Shown here: positions 8,448 to 14,358 of the stretch, one piece after another
Layout of the letters: every line of letters starts with the position of its first letter
Numbering within the stretch: position 1 is the stretch's first letter
NCBI GenBank assembly: GCA_041501225.1
Contig: JBGQNR010000101.1
Coordinates: forward strand, 1-21,049
Length of the DNA stretch: 21,049 bases
Origin: JAFNAG01 sp041501225
GTDB lineage: Bacteria > Acidobacteriota > UBA6911
Direction: 5' to 3'
Translations under genes and position numbers: made by a program
Notes under the pieces: generated by a model
Told to the model about the DNA's origin: nothing
Databases searched by the model: none
Seen by the model: the letters and a program-made list of their open reading frames with translations, nothing else

Positions 8448-8983
8448 CTCGCCCGCGAGGGATTTGGCAAGTGATTGAAAACACTAGCCAAACCCCTTTT
8501 TTATTTGTATTTACCACGATTCTTTGTTGTAGAATATTCTCCGTCATTTTCCCCCATTTTTGCATTGTTATGGACACCATATGCACACAATGGCTCGGGT
8601 CGCTGTGAACCGCACCTTTCGCTCGGCACGAAACGTTCGCGATGCTTGGGCCATTGTCGACTGCCGTGGCATGAGAGCCGGAATCTGATGATTGTGGAAG
8701 CGTGAGGTTCTGGGCGAGGAATTCCTGACGATTGCTGCAGAACGTTTTCCCAGTGACCGGAAGCCGACTGGTGTTACCTGGTTACGTGGGTGAGCCGCGC
8801 AGCTTATCTGCATACACTGCGAAAGGGGCATCCTTGAAGCCATGCTGGATTGAGCAGTTCCTAACGCGGTGCGCGCCGGCTGCTTAGGTTAAGCCGCCCC
8901 CAGGTGCGGCCTATCCAGCTATCGAAACCTGCATAATTCAAGTTGACTGCTGGGCAAAGGGCCGGAGCTATTGGATAGCACTT
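8448..8983. other. Gap of about 540 bases without recognisable gene
   Basis: Reading frames are short and broken by stops. A short frame at about 8702-8791 could be the edge of a lost gene but matches no family I know. AT-rich sequence at 8490-8570 could hold the promoter side of something removed. A GC-rich stretch with a CCTAA/TTAGG pair lies at about 8858-8887. Confidence 0.3.
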
Positions 8984-9034
8984 CGATTCGCATGGGATTC
9001 TAAAAAGGCGGAATCGAACCGCCGGAAGCACGGT

Positions 9035-9268
9035 GTGTCATTCGAAGAGGCGATAACGGCGTTCGGCGATTCCTTATCGCTGACGATCACTGACCCCATG
9101 CACTCGGACGGCAAGCAGAGGTGGGTCCTCGTCGGTATCTCGAACCGAGGTCGGCTGCTCGTTGTCGTTCATGTCCAGCGCGGAAATAAAACCCGGATTA
9201 TCAGCGCACGTCAGGCAACGCCTAAAGAGAGGAAGACTTATGAAGGTGGGACCTATGAAAAAGGATAA
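9035..9268 (+). CDS. brnT: BrnT family toxin with missing normal start
   Basis: The frame matches BrnT, the RNase-like toxin of BrnT/BrnA modules, with K-H-G-V-S-F-E-E-A, G-I-S-N-R-G-R-L-L-V-V-V-H and the C-terminal R-I-I-S-A-R-x-A-T-x-x-E-R-K-x-Y-E. The first standard start codon in this frame is GTG 9035, inside K-H-G-V. Family similarity clearly extends upstream to 8984 (R-F-A-W-D-S-K-K-A-E-S-N-R-R-K-H-G). Where the second copy at 12767 has ATG, this one has CTT. Either a rare start is used, or the toxin is shortened by about 17 residues and probably inactive. It overlaps the antitoxin by 14 bp, as in the second pair. Confidence 0.7.
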   Translation: MSFEEAITAFGDSLSLTITDPMHSDGKQRWVLVGISNRGRLLVVVHVQRGNKTRIISARQATPKERKTYEGGTYEKG

Positions 9269-9485
9269 ACGCAATTCCAGAGTAGCCGAGATGCGCGCTG
9301 AATACGATTTTTCGGGTGGCGAGCGCGGGAAATATGCAACGCGGTATGCGGAGGGCACGAACATAATTATCCTGGATTCGGACGTTGCCGAACTATTTCC
9401 TGACTCGAAGGCTGTGAACGAGGCTCTTCGCGCATTGAGCAAGATCGCCGATCGTCAGAGGAAGAAGGCTTCCAGGAGCAAGTAG
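9255..9485 (+). CDS. BrnT-partner antitoxin (BrnA-like), first pair
   Basis: A 76-residue basic protein with R-A-E-Y-D-F-S-G-G-E-R-G-K-Y-A-T-R-Y-A-E-G-T-N, then V-A-E-L-F-P-D-S-K-A-V-N-E-A-L-R-A-L, a ribbon-helix-helix-like arrangement typical of proteins encoded right after BrnT. ATG 9255 is chosen over the in-frame ATG 9240 because it matches the start of the second copy (M-K-K). Intact, unlike its toxin, so it may now act only as a DNA-binding repressor. Which antitoxin family name applies (BrnA proper or a relative) is not certain. Confidence 0.72.
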   Translation: MKKDKRNSRVAEMRAEYDFSGGERGKYATRYAEGTNIIILDSDVAELFPDSKAVNEALRALSKIADRQRKKASRSK

Positions 9486-9524
9486 GTCTCGTGAACGAGT
9501 AGGGGTCACCCAGGTCTGGAAGAT

Positions 9525-9546
9525 TTACCAATCATATCATTGGTAA
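9525..9546. other. Small palindrome TTACCAAT / ATTGGTAA
   Basis: An 8-bp perfect inverted repeat with a 6-nt spacer. It follows a GGTCTGGAAGATT stretch that is loosely repeated in inverse orientation at 9746-9764, suggesting the ends of a small decayed mobile element around 9505-9765. No gene is seen in 9486-9760; 9590-9660 is GC-rich imperfect palindrome. Confidence 0.4.
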
Positions 9547-9763
9547 GTTGACATGGCCGGCCTGGCCCAGGAAACAAGGTTTGGCGGTCCTGGGGCCGCA
9601 CGCGCCTCGCGTGCCGGTCGCTTCCGGGAGTGCAGCACGCGGGACGCGTGCGCCCGCAGGTCGATGTCGACCTACTTATGAACTGATTAATAGTTCTGAT
9701 GACGCGTTTTTTCCATGGAGAAATGGAAGGGCCGAAAGAAATTGAATTTTCCAGATCTGACCC

Positions 9764-9920
9764 CAACTCTGATCCGGTGTTTGCGGACAGCAGCCCTCAA
9801 GCGGGCGCAGTATTCGATTCTGTCGAGTCTGTAGCGCAAAAGGAACTCGCGGTTGTGGCAGCGGTGCGTCAGGTGATAGACGTATCCTGGTTGGATGTAA
9901 CGATGGGCCGTGGCAAAGAG
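9764..9920 (-). pseudogene. Remnant of a REP-associated tyrosine (RAYT/IS200-like) transposase
   Basis: On the minus strand an open frame reads A-T-A-H-R-Y-I-Q-P-G-Y-V-Y-H-L-T-H-R-C-H-N-R, then E-F-L-L-R-Y-R-L-D-R-I-E-Y-C-A-R-L-R-A-A-V-R-K-H-R-I-R-V. This is the N-terminal part of the Y1 transposase family, with Y-H-L-T-x-R-C-H-N. The similarity stops before the catalytic H-x-H and tyrosine motifs. No good start codon is visible. It is a dead fragment, consistent with the palindromic repeats found throughout the window. Confidence 0.65.
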
Positions 9921-9940
9921 AAGTCTCCGATAGGTGATTT

Positions 9941-10012
9941 GGCTTAGATGCAGAAAAGGGGCACGAAATCTTTACGCAAGGCCGCAAGGCCCCTTTCATC
10001 CTCTTCTAACGG
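9941..10012. other. Imperfect palindrome upstream of the orphan antitoxin
   Basis: AAAAGGGGC near 9955-9963 pairs with GCCCCTTTC near 9993-10001, and the flanks (CTTAGATGCAG against CATCCTCTTCTAAC) are partly complementary. It ends in CTAACGGAGGCATCC, which resembles GTTAGGAGGCATCC at 10538. It could be a degraded integron-type recombination site or a simple hairpin. Confidence 0.3.
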
Positions 10013-10076
10013 AGGCATCCTCAGATTGAGCAACTATTTCGCGTGGTCCGACCCCAGACCAAATAAAAAAAGACCT

Positions 10077-10364
10077 ATGAAGAGCAGTGATCTCCGTGCG
10101 CGTCTCCGTAAGGATCTGCCCATGACCAGCATCACTATCAGGATGCCGGAAGATGTGGTCAAAGAACTTAAGCGCGTAGCCCCGCTTCTTGGCTTTTCCG
10201 GCTATCAACCTTTGATTCGCGCATACATAGGCCAAGGGCTGCGGCGAGATCTCGAGAAGATCCAGGGCAAGCCAACGCTCGACAACCTGATCAAAAGCTT
10301 ACGCCGACATGGGGTCAATGAGGACGTCATTGCCCCGACGATTGCAGAGTTAAGAACGGCCTAA
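10077..10364 (+). CDS. Orphan CopG/ribbon-helix-helix-like antitoxin
   Basis: A 95-residue protein. The core M-T-S-I-T-I-R-M-P-E-D-V-V-K-E-L-K-R-V-A-P-L-L-G, then F-S-G-Y-Q-P-L-I-R-A-Y-I-G-Q-G-L-R, is the pattern of ribbon-helix-helix antitoxins that usually pair with a BrnT- or RelE-like toxin. ATG 10077 is preferred because family members keep the leading K-S-S-D-L-R-A-R-L segment; ATG 10122 is the alternative. The ribosome-binding site is weak. No toxin adjoins it. Its TAA stop lies inside the left core (GCCTAAC) of the attC-like site, a common arrangement in integron gene cassettes. Confidence 0.7.
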   Translation: MKSSDLRARLRKDLPMTSITIRMPEDVVKELKRVAPLLGFSGYQPLIRAYIGQGLRRDLEKIQGKPTLDNLIKSLRRHGVNEDVIAPTIAELRTA

Positions 10365-10418
10365 CAACGGCATCCAGCGGCCGGCGCAAAGAGCGCGCCG
10401 CGGCTGATGCCGGGCGTT
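10359..10418 (+). other. Integron attC-like site, interrupted at its right core
   Basis: GCCTAAC (10359-10365) fits the RYYYAAC core. A long imperfect palindrome follows: CGGCATC (10368-10374) and AGC (10376-10378) pair with GCT-GATGCCG (10403-10412), leaving C10375 unpaired, like the extrahelical base of attC sites. The right part reaches GCGTT at 10418. The rest of the core, AGGAGG, lies at 10541 after a 119-bp insert. Joining the parts gives GCGTTAGG, a near-standard right core (the last base is A where a pyrimidine is expected). Confidence 0.55.
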
Positions 10419-10537
10419 GAAGCTGTAGAAAAACCCGATTCGACTTTCATGGATTGCCCAATTTCGCCAAAATCGACTGCCTCTTTTTTGGGAAGACAGG
10501 CTTTCCGTGAGGCCATTCTGGCTTTTTCTACAGCCTC
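10419..10537. mobile_element. 119-bp MITE-like element inserted in the attC-like site
   Basis: The ends GAAGCTGTAGAAAAA (10419-10433) and TTTTTCTACAGCCTC (10523-10537) are inverted repeats over 15 bp with one mismatch. GTT occurs on both sides (10416-10418 and 10538-10540), as expected for a 3-bp target duplication. Its interior encodes nothing. It would need a transposase supplied from elsewhere. Confidence 0.6.
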
Positions 10538-10591
10538 GTTAGGAGGCATCCCCAGTTGACCGCCGCGGAACTGAAATAGTATGACGCCAGC

Positions 10592-10889
10592 ATGACCAGC
10601 CACAATCGATCTCGCATCTCCTGGGCAGCATACGCCGCGGCGCTCTGGGCGCTGATCTTCGCGGTCTTCCACGCGATCTGGGCGACCGGCTGGTACGTCG
10701 GCTTGGATCCTGAACGGGCCCGCATAGCCTTCGCCAAGACACTATTTCTCGTGTACGACCTTGTGGCCGCCTGCCTATGTGCGTTCGCCGTACGGGTGGC
10801 GCTGGCGCTTGCAATGCCATGAGGACGTCGTCTCCCGCGACGACTGGTGGGCCTGTTTGCGTTGGGAGGGGCGGGACTGTTGGTGCAAG
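10592..10889 (+). pseudogene. Broken small membrane protein (DUF3995-like)
   Basis: The frame begins M-T-S-H-N-R-S-R-I-S-W-A-A-Y-A-A-A-L-W and has hydrophobic segments near residues 11-32 and 47-73, resembling the DUF3995 family of small membrane proteins. An in-frame TGA at 10820 falls where relatives have Trp, and the frame then continues as G-R-R-L-P-R-R-L-V-G-L-F-A-L-G-G-A-G-L-L, matching the family. Near 10889 it runs into HsdR sequence. It is therefore damaged twice: a nonsense mutation and a truncation. As it directly follows the attC-like core it may once have been the next gene cassette. Confidence 0.55.
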
Positions 10890-11456
10890 AAGCCGGACAT
10901 CTCGATCCTCTCTGACGAGTTTCTCGCAGAAGTGCGCGGCATGCCGCAGCGGAACCTAGCGGTCGAACTGCTGCGCAAGCTCCTGGGGGGTGAGATCAAG
11001 TTGCGGTTGAGGCGCAACGTTGTTCAAGCGCGCTCTTTTGCTGAGATGCTGGAGCAGGCCGTGCGCAAGTACCAGAACCGCGCAATCGAGACGGCCCAGG
11101 TAATCGAGGAGCTAATCGCGCTGGCCAAGCACATGCGGGAAGCGAGTGCACGAGGTGAAGCGCTTGAGCTGTCCGAAGACGAGCTGGCCTTCTACGACGC
11201 GCTGGAGACGAACGATAGTGCGGTCAAGGTGCTCGGCGAGCCGACGCTGAAGACCATCGCCCGCGAGCTGGTGGCAATCGTCCGAAAAAACGTCACCATC
11301 GACTGGACGATCCGTGAGAACGTGCGCGCCCAGCTGCGGGTTGTGGTCAAGCGCATCCTGCGCAAGTACGGCTACCCTCCCGACAAGCAGGAGCGGGCGA
11401 CGCAGACGGTTCTTGAGCAGGCAGAGGTTTTGTCGGAATTGTGGGCAATGGCATGA
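10890..11456 (+). pseudogene. hsdR: C-terminal fragment of type I restriction enzyme HsdR
   Basis: About 188 residues matching the C-terminal region (DUF3387-type) of type I restriction endonuclease R subunits: K-P-D-I-S-I-L-S-D-E-F-L-A-E-V, then R-N-V-V-Q-A-R-S-F-A-E-M-L-E-Q-A, Q-V-I-E-E-L-I-A-L-A-K and I-L-R-K-Y-G-Y-P-P-D-K-Q. In the full enzyme this region contacts the HsdM/HsdS methylase core. The nuclease and the DEAD-like motor (normally several hundred residues) are absent, as are hsdM and hsdS. The natural end is kept (TGA 11454). The longer open frame upstream (from 10761) is the wrong frame of the neighbouring broken membrane gene. It cannot act as a restriction enzyme. Confidence 0.82.
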
Positions 11457-11547
11457 GGTGACCTGGGAAGGATGCTCGATATTTGCTTCGAAAACAACTC
11501 GCCTCAAAACTGCAAAAGCAGCCACGAATGTCACGAACTTCTTACCC

Positions 11548-11776
11548 ATTCGTGTCATTCGTGGCTGCCTTAAAAAGACCATTAATTTGCATGCGCCTGG
11601 GTGCGCGCCACGCGCATAAGGGACTGCTTCCAGCCGCCCTGCTCTGCGGGCATGCAATGGGATGGACGCCATATGGACACCACGAGCGGATCCGTGGTAT
11701 CGTATGGTTCCGCTAAGTCTTTGAAAACAAAATATGTGCGCCCATAGCTCAGGTGGATAGAGCATCTGCCTTCTAA
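11548..11776 (+). repeat. Long direct repeat ending in a tRNA-Arg 5' half, copy 1
   Basis: About 229 bp recur at 20823-21049, with several differences in the first half and complete identity over the last 110 bp (11667-11776 and 20940-21049). Upstream, 11490-11570 contains the GCAGCCACGAATG palindrome also seen at 2310-2380. Open frames across this block on either strand are shared by both copies only because the DNA is repeated, and match no family. Confidence 0.85.
11738..11776 (+). pseudogene. tRNA-Arg(TCT) 5' half
   Basis: The 39 nt from GCGCCCA form the acceptor 5' side, a complete D-arm (GCTC with GAGC), the anticodon 5' stem TCTGC and the loop CTTCTAA, with anticodon TCT. The expected 3' stem GCAGA, the T-arm and the acceptor 3' side do not follow; unrelated sequence starts at 11777. 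It is therefore a half tRNA cut right after the anticodon loop, a place where some tyrosine integrases cross over. Confidence 0.75.
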
Positions 11777-11817
11777 ATCTTCCGGCGGCCATCCTGTAAC
11801 CCACTGAAAATTCGCTG

Positions 11818-11841
11818 AAACCCGCGACTGGCGCGGGTTTT
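11818..11841 (+). terminator. Intrinsic-terminator-like hairpin
   Basis: AAACCCGCG (11818-11826), loop ACTGG, CGCGGGTTT (11832-11840) form a perfect 9-bp stem ending in TTTT. It lies about 40 nt after the tRNA half and may be the original tRNA terminator left after loss of the 3' half. Nothing else is recognised in 11777-12046. Confidence 0.55.
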
Positions 11842-12046
11842 CGCATGTTTTTAGGCACCCGGACCTTTCCAGGGTTTTCCGCAAATTTCGGGAAAACTCC
11901 CCGCCGCTTTTCACACCACCTGTTTTCGATGCCCGACACTCAATTCTCCTGGATACGACGTTACAACGTCTGTGTCTTGGTCAGATGTACTGGCCAGAAG
12001 AGGGGATTTTCACCGGCACAGCTCGCGTATGGAGCCGGGCGAATTC

Positions 12047-12319
12047 CTATTGCCAATTCTGATTTGTTGTCGCCACAGTTTTCATTTGCCGTGCGATCAC
12101 GTCGATTCTTCGGCGCTTTCCGTCAGGCAATGCCTCGTCCAGTGAATAGGCAATCGAAGGCGGCACTCCCCTCGCAGCATATTCGAGTGTCTTGTAGAGA
12201 TACTGAATAAACGTGGGGGGCCGCTTCTTGGACAGCAATTCATTAAGAGTGCGAGCCACGCGGTCAAAATCGGTGCTTGTTCCTGTGATCTGGGCATTAC
12301 GAGGTGCAAGATTCAGCAT
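12047..12319 (-). CDS. Small hypothetical protein
   Basis: A 90-residue frame with protein-like composition (R-P-P-T-F-I-Q-Y-L-Y-K-T-L-E-Y-A-A, and D-E-A-L-P-D-G-K-R-R-R-I-D-V-I-A-R-Q-M). I do not recognise a family. No good ribosome-binding site precedes the ATG, and similar-looking residues could be the tail of a larger lost gene. It lies opposite to the AbiEi-like fragment. Coding status is uncertain. Confidence 0.35.
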   Translation of the reverse strand: MLNLAPRNAQITGTSTDFDRVARTLNELLSKKRPPTFIQYLYKTLEYAARGVPPSIAYSLDEALPDGKRRRIDVIARQMKTVATTNQNWQ

Positions 12320-12423
12320 CTCACCAAAGAACTCCGCTCATATCCACAAAACGACATTCCCGGAAACGGTATCTTAAAGCTACGAATAGCGTTACTTTAG
12401 TCATGTAATTCCGGAGATTATCT

Positions 12424-12555
12424 GTGGATATTCGCTCATATTTCGAGGACCTAGCAGCCAGGGGACGGCACCACTCTACTCCTGAGGAGGCCGTAGCCAC
12501 CATGAGATCGTCATCCATCGCGTTTCGAGTGGCGATCCGCCGGCTGCGGGGGTAG
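12424..12555 (+). pseudogene. N-terminal fragment of an AbiEi-like antitoxin
   Basis: A 43-residue frame from GTG, with CGGAG 9-10 nt upstream, reads V-D-I-R-S-Y-F-E-D-L-A-A-R-G-R-H-H-S-T-P-E-E-A-V. It then goes on A-I-R-R-L-R-G before a TAG. This resembles the N-terminal winged-helix start of AbiEi-type transcriptional regulators (type IV toxin-antitoxin systems). The rest of the roughly 200-residue protein and the AbiEii toxin are missing. The following 210 bases hold only GC-rich palindromic sequence (about 12590-12640). Confidence 0.5.
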
Positions 12556-12766
12556 TCCCGAGGGGTGATGCGATTCCGCGGCTTCCATCCAATCGTCCCG
12601 CCAGAGTAGCGGGCGCCAGGATGCCCGCCCGCGGATCAGTTCGTTCCACTGGTGGCTCAGTTTGTTCAAATTCCGCGCCAAAAGCAATTCTGTGTAGTAA
12701 ACTGGCTACCGGATTTAGGCGAGCGTTGAGATATCAGGAGACTATTCCGAGTTTGGCGGCATTTGA

Positions 12767-13039
12767 ATGAGATTCTCATGGGATCCGAAGAAAGCTGCCT
12801 CTAATCTTAGTAAACATGGCGTTTCTTTCGAGGAAGCTTCAACCGTTTTTCGCGATGCGCTCTCAGCTACTGGTTCGGATCCCGACCATCCCCTTGGAGA
12901 GCATCGTTTTGTGACGTTTGGCATTTCAACTCAGAATCGCCTTTTGGTGGTAGCTCACACTGATGAAGGTGATAGCATTCGTATCATCAGTGCTCGTCTA
13001 ATGACGAGGCAGGAACGAAAGATCTATGAAGAAAACTAA
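12767..13039 (+). CDS. brnT: BrnT family toxin, second pair
   Basis: An intact 90-residue BrnT toxin. It begins M-R-F-S-W-D-P-K-K-A-A-S-N-L-S-K-H-G-V-S-F-E-E-A and ends R-I-I-S-A-R-L-M-T-R-Q-E-R-K-I-Y-E. BrnT proteins have a RelE-like fold and inhibit growth by cutting RNA; conserved basic and acidic residues of that fold (H18 in K-H-G, the C-terminal R-x-x-x-x-E-R) are present. The start is clear from the family. It overlaps the antitoxin gene by 14 bp, so the two are one operon. A candidate promoter or operator upstream was not resolved. Confidence 0.9.
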   Translation: MRFSWDPKKAASNLSKHGVSFEEASTVFRDALSATGSDPDHPLGEHRFVTFGISTQNRLLVVAHTDEGDSIRIISARLMTRQERKIYEEN

Positions 13040-13289
13040 TCGCAATGCGCCGGACGAACTTCGCTCCGAATACAATCGCTCGGACTTCGGACGCATCGAA
13101 CGCGGAAAGTATGCGGCCCGAGTGGCAGGGGAGACAAATGTCGTCGTCCTTGAACCTGAAGTTGCTGACGCTTTCCCAAACGATAAGGCAGTCAACGCAG
13201 CCTTGCGAGGGCTCCTCGAGGTAGCCGCCAAGACAGCTCGATTGACGCGCCGTTCAACCAAACGAGCTAAGGCGAAAGGTAGCAGGTAG
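13026..13289 (+). CDS. BrnT-partner antitoxin (BrnA-like), second pair
   Basis: An 87-residue basic protein similar over its whole length to the first-pair antitoxin. It has L-R-S-E-Y-N-R-S-D-F, R-G-K-Y-A-A-R-V-A-G-E-T-N-V-V-V-L-E-P-E-V-A and F-P-N-D-K-A-V-N-A-A-L-R-G-L-L, then a Lys/Arg-rich tail. It presumably neutralises the toxin encoded just upstream and represses the operon. The two pairs differ enough to be independent acquisitions or an old duplication. Confidence 0.78.
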   Translation: MKKTNRNAPDELRSEYNRSDFGRIERGKYAARVAGETNVVVLEPEVADAFPNDKAVNAALRGLLEVAAKTARLTRRSTKRAKAKGSR

Positions 13290-13421
13290 GACCTATTCCA
13301 CCGATCTTACCCTCAATTTGTTCCCTGAGGATGGCCTGGCACAGTCAGATCGATGAAAAATGTCAGGGTGTGACGTGCACTCTGAAGGCGAGGCGATCGC
13401 GAGTTGCGTAGCCCCCAAACT
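13290..13421. other. Gap without recognisable gene
   Basis: Nothing coding is supported. Together with the remnants at 13422-13960 and the sequence up to 14358 this makes a stretch of about 1,070 bases with no intact gene. Confidence 0.4.
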
Positions 13422-13508
13422 TTGAAGCTGACGATCGCCGCTGACAAGGAACTGATTAAACAGGCCCAAAAGGTGGTGCTCAGAACGGAGCGAGCAGATC
13501 GGCGCTGA
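13422..13508 (+). pseudogene. Remnant of a VapB/DUF6364-like antitoxin
   Basis: A 28-residue frame reads L-K-L-T-I-A-A-D-K-E-L-I-K-Q-A-Q-K-V-V-L and then stops. Antitoxins of the VapB/DUF6364 type start in this way (K-L-T-L-x-V-D-K-E-L-I-x-x-A-K). The remainder and a start codon other than TTG are absent. It overlaps the end of the DinB-like remnant on the opposite strand. Confidence 0.4.
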
Positions 13509-13960
13509 CCTTCTTGGGCCTCTCTGCTCTGCATCCATCCTCCGTGTCCGCTTCTTGTGTCTTTTTTTCGTGCGAAGAGCGGTTGAGGTGCCGGTAGTAC
13601 CCCAGATCCTCGACGTTGAAAGGCTTTGTGGCGTACATGATCTGGCCCGCGTGCCCGGGGAAATGCTCAACTTCGTGATAAATTACCTCCGGAACAGTGG
13701 TCTCGTAGGCCTGGATGAGAATGAGTTCTCAGGCGAAAGGCAGTCACCTGCCCGAGGACTCCCTCCGCTTCTTGGACTGTCATTCGGAGCCGGTCGGCTA
13801 GCTTGGCGCCTGACGGCCCGCCTCTGGCTGTAAACTCCCGGTCCCGATTTCGAGTGTCAGGAGATCCTCCGATTCCTGCCACGATCCACGTCACCAGATC
13901 TTCCTGCTCAGTACTGCCCAGATCGTTCGGGTAAACCTCGATGCATGGCTTGGAGTGCAG
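13480..13960 (-). pseudogene. Frameshifted, N-truncated DinB-like (DUF1572-type) protein
   Basis: On the minus strand one frame gives L-V-T-W-I-V-A-G-I-G-G-S-P-D-T-R-N-R-D-R-E-F. After a frameshift near 13720-13740 a second frame gives Q-A-Y-E-T-T-V-P-E-V-I-Y-H-E-V-E-H-F, then G-H-A-G-Q-I-M-Y-A-T-K and D-L-G-Y-Y-R-H-L. These are successive parts of the DinB/DUF1572 four-helix family, including the metal-binding-type H-E-V-E-H-F...H-A-G-Q segment. The N-terminal third is missing. The gene is dead. Confidence 0.6.
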
Positions 13961-13980
13961 GGCGCGTCCGCTACCCGGCA

Positions 13981-14033
13981 TCCGGGGCATAGGATAAATG
14001 AGCTGTCGTTTTGGGTCAGGATTCGCTGCCTCT
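13981..14033 (+). repeat. Direct repeat bracketing the selenoprotein gene, left copy
   Basis: This 53-bp stretch, containing GGGGCATAGGA and GCTGTCGTTTTGGGTCAGG, recurs in the same orientation at 16216-16268 with two mismatches. Weaker similarity continues for about 50 more bases. The spacing is 2,235 bp. Confidence 0.85.
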
Positions 14034-14268
14034 GGCTTCCGATAAGGGGCAATCTGTTACCTTGCGCCATTTCTCCCGGCTGCGATTTCGAGGCGCTTAT
14101 GCTGCGAATCGAACTTCAACAGAAAGGTTCACAAGGTTCGAAAAGTTGTCGTTTGTCGAAGCATCGGTTACTGAAAATCATGATCTGCAAGAGTTCATCT
14201 TCAATAGCCCGGCGCGGGACAGTACAGCGAGGCACGAAGGATGCTCCCGCTACTTCCTCACGCTCATG

Positions 14269-14291
14269 GGGATATTTTCAGAAAATTTCCC
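14269..14291. promoter_or_regulatory. 23-bp near-perfect dyad, candidate operator
   Basis: GGGATATTTTC, a central A, then GAAAATTTCCC: ten of eleven positions pair around the centre. The site lies 67 bp upstream of the selenoprotein ATG, in otherwise non-coding sequence. A loop of one base makes an RNA hairpin unlikely and a dimeric repressor site more likely. TATGCT at 14301-14306 could be a -10 box just downstream. The regulator is unknown. Confidence 0.45.
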
Positions 14292-14358
14292 AGCCAGTCC
14301 TATGCTATGCTTTGAGCAGCTTTGGGAACCTATTTCCTACCACCAGGAGGGCACGGGT

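Noticed and set aside
8445..8470. GTCTAAC at the end of the RelE/ParE toxin gene as another attC left core
   Set aside because: It fits RYYYAAC but no long palindrome with a GTTRRRY partner follows.
10820..10822. In-frame TGA of the DUF3995-like frame as a second selenocysteine
   Set aside because: The position corresponds to Trp in the family, no redox context exists, the frame is truncated shortly after, and I see no suitable hairpin at the right distance.
11112..11939. 275-residue minus-strand frame
   Set aside because: It crosses the HsdR fragment, the long repeat and the tRNA half; its middle part recurs at 20646-21038 only because the DNA is repeated.
13293..13670. 125-residue minus-strand frame
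   Set aside because: It is the wrong frame of the DinB-like remnant joined to non-coding sequence.
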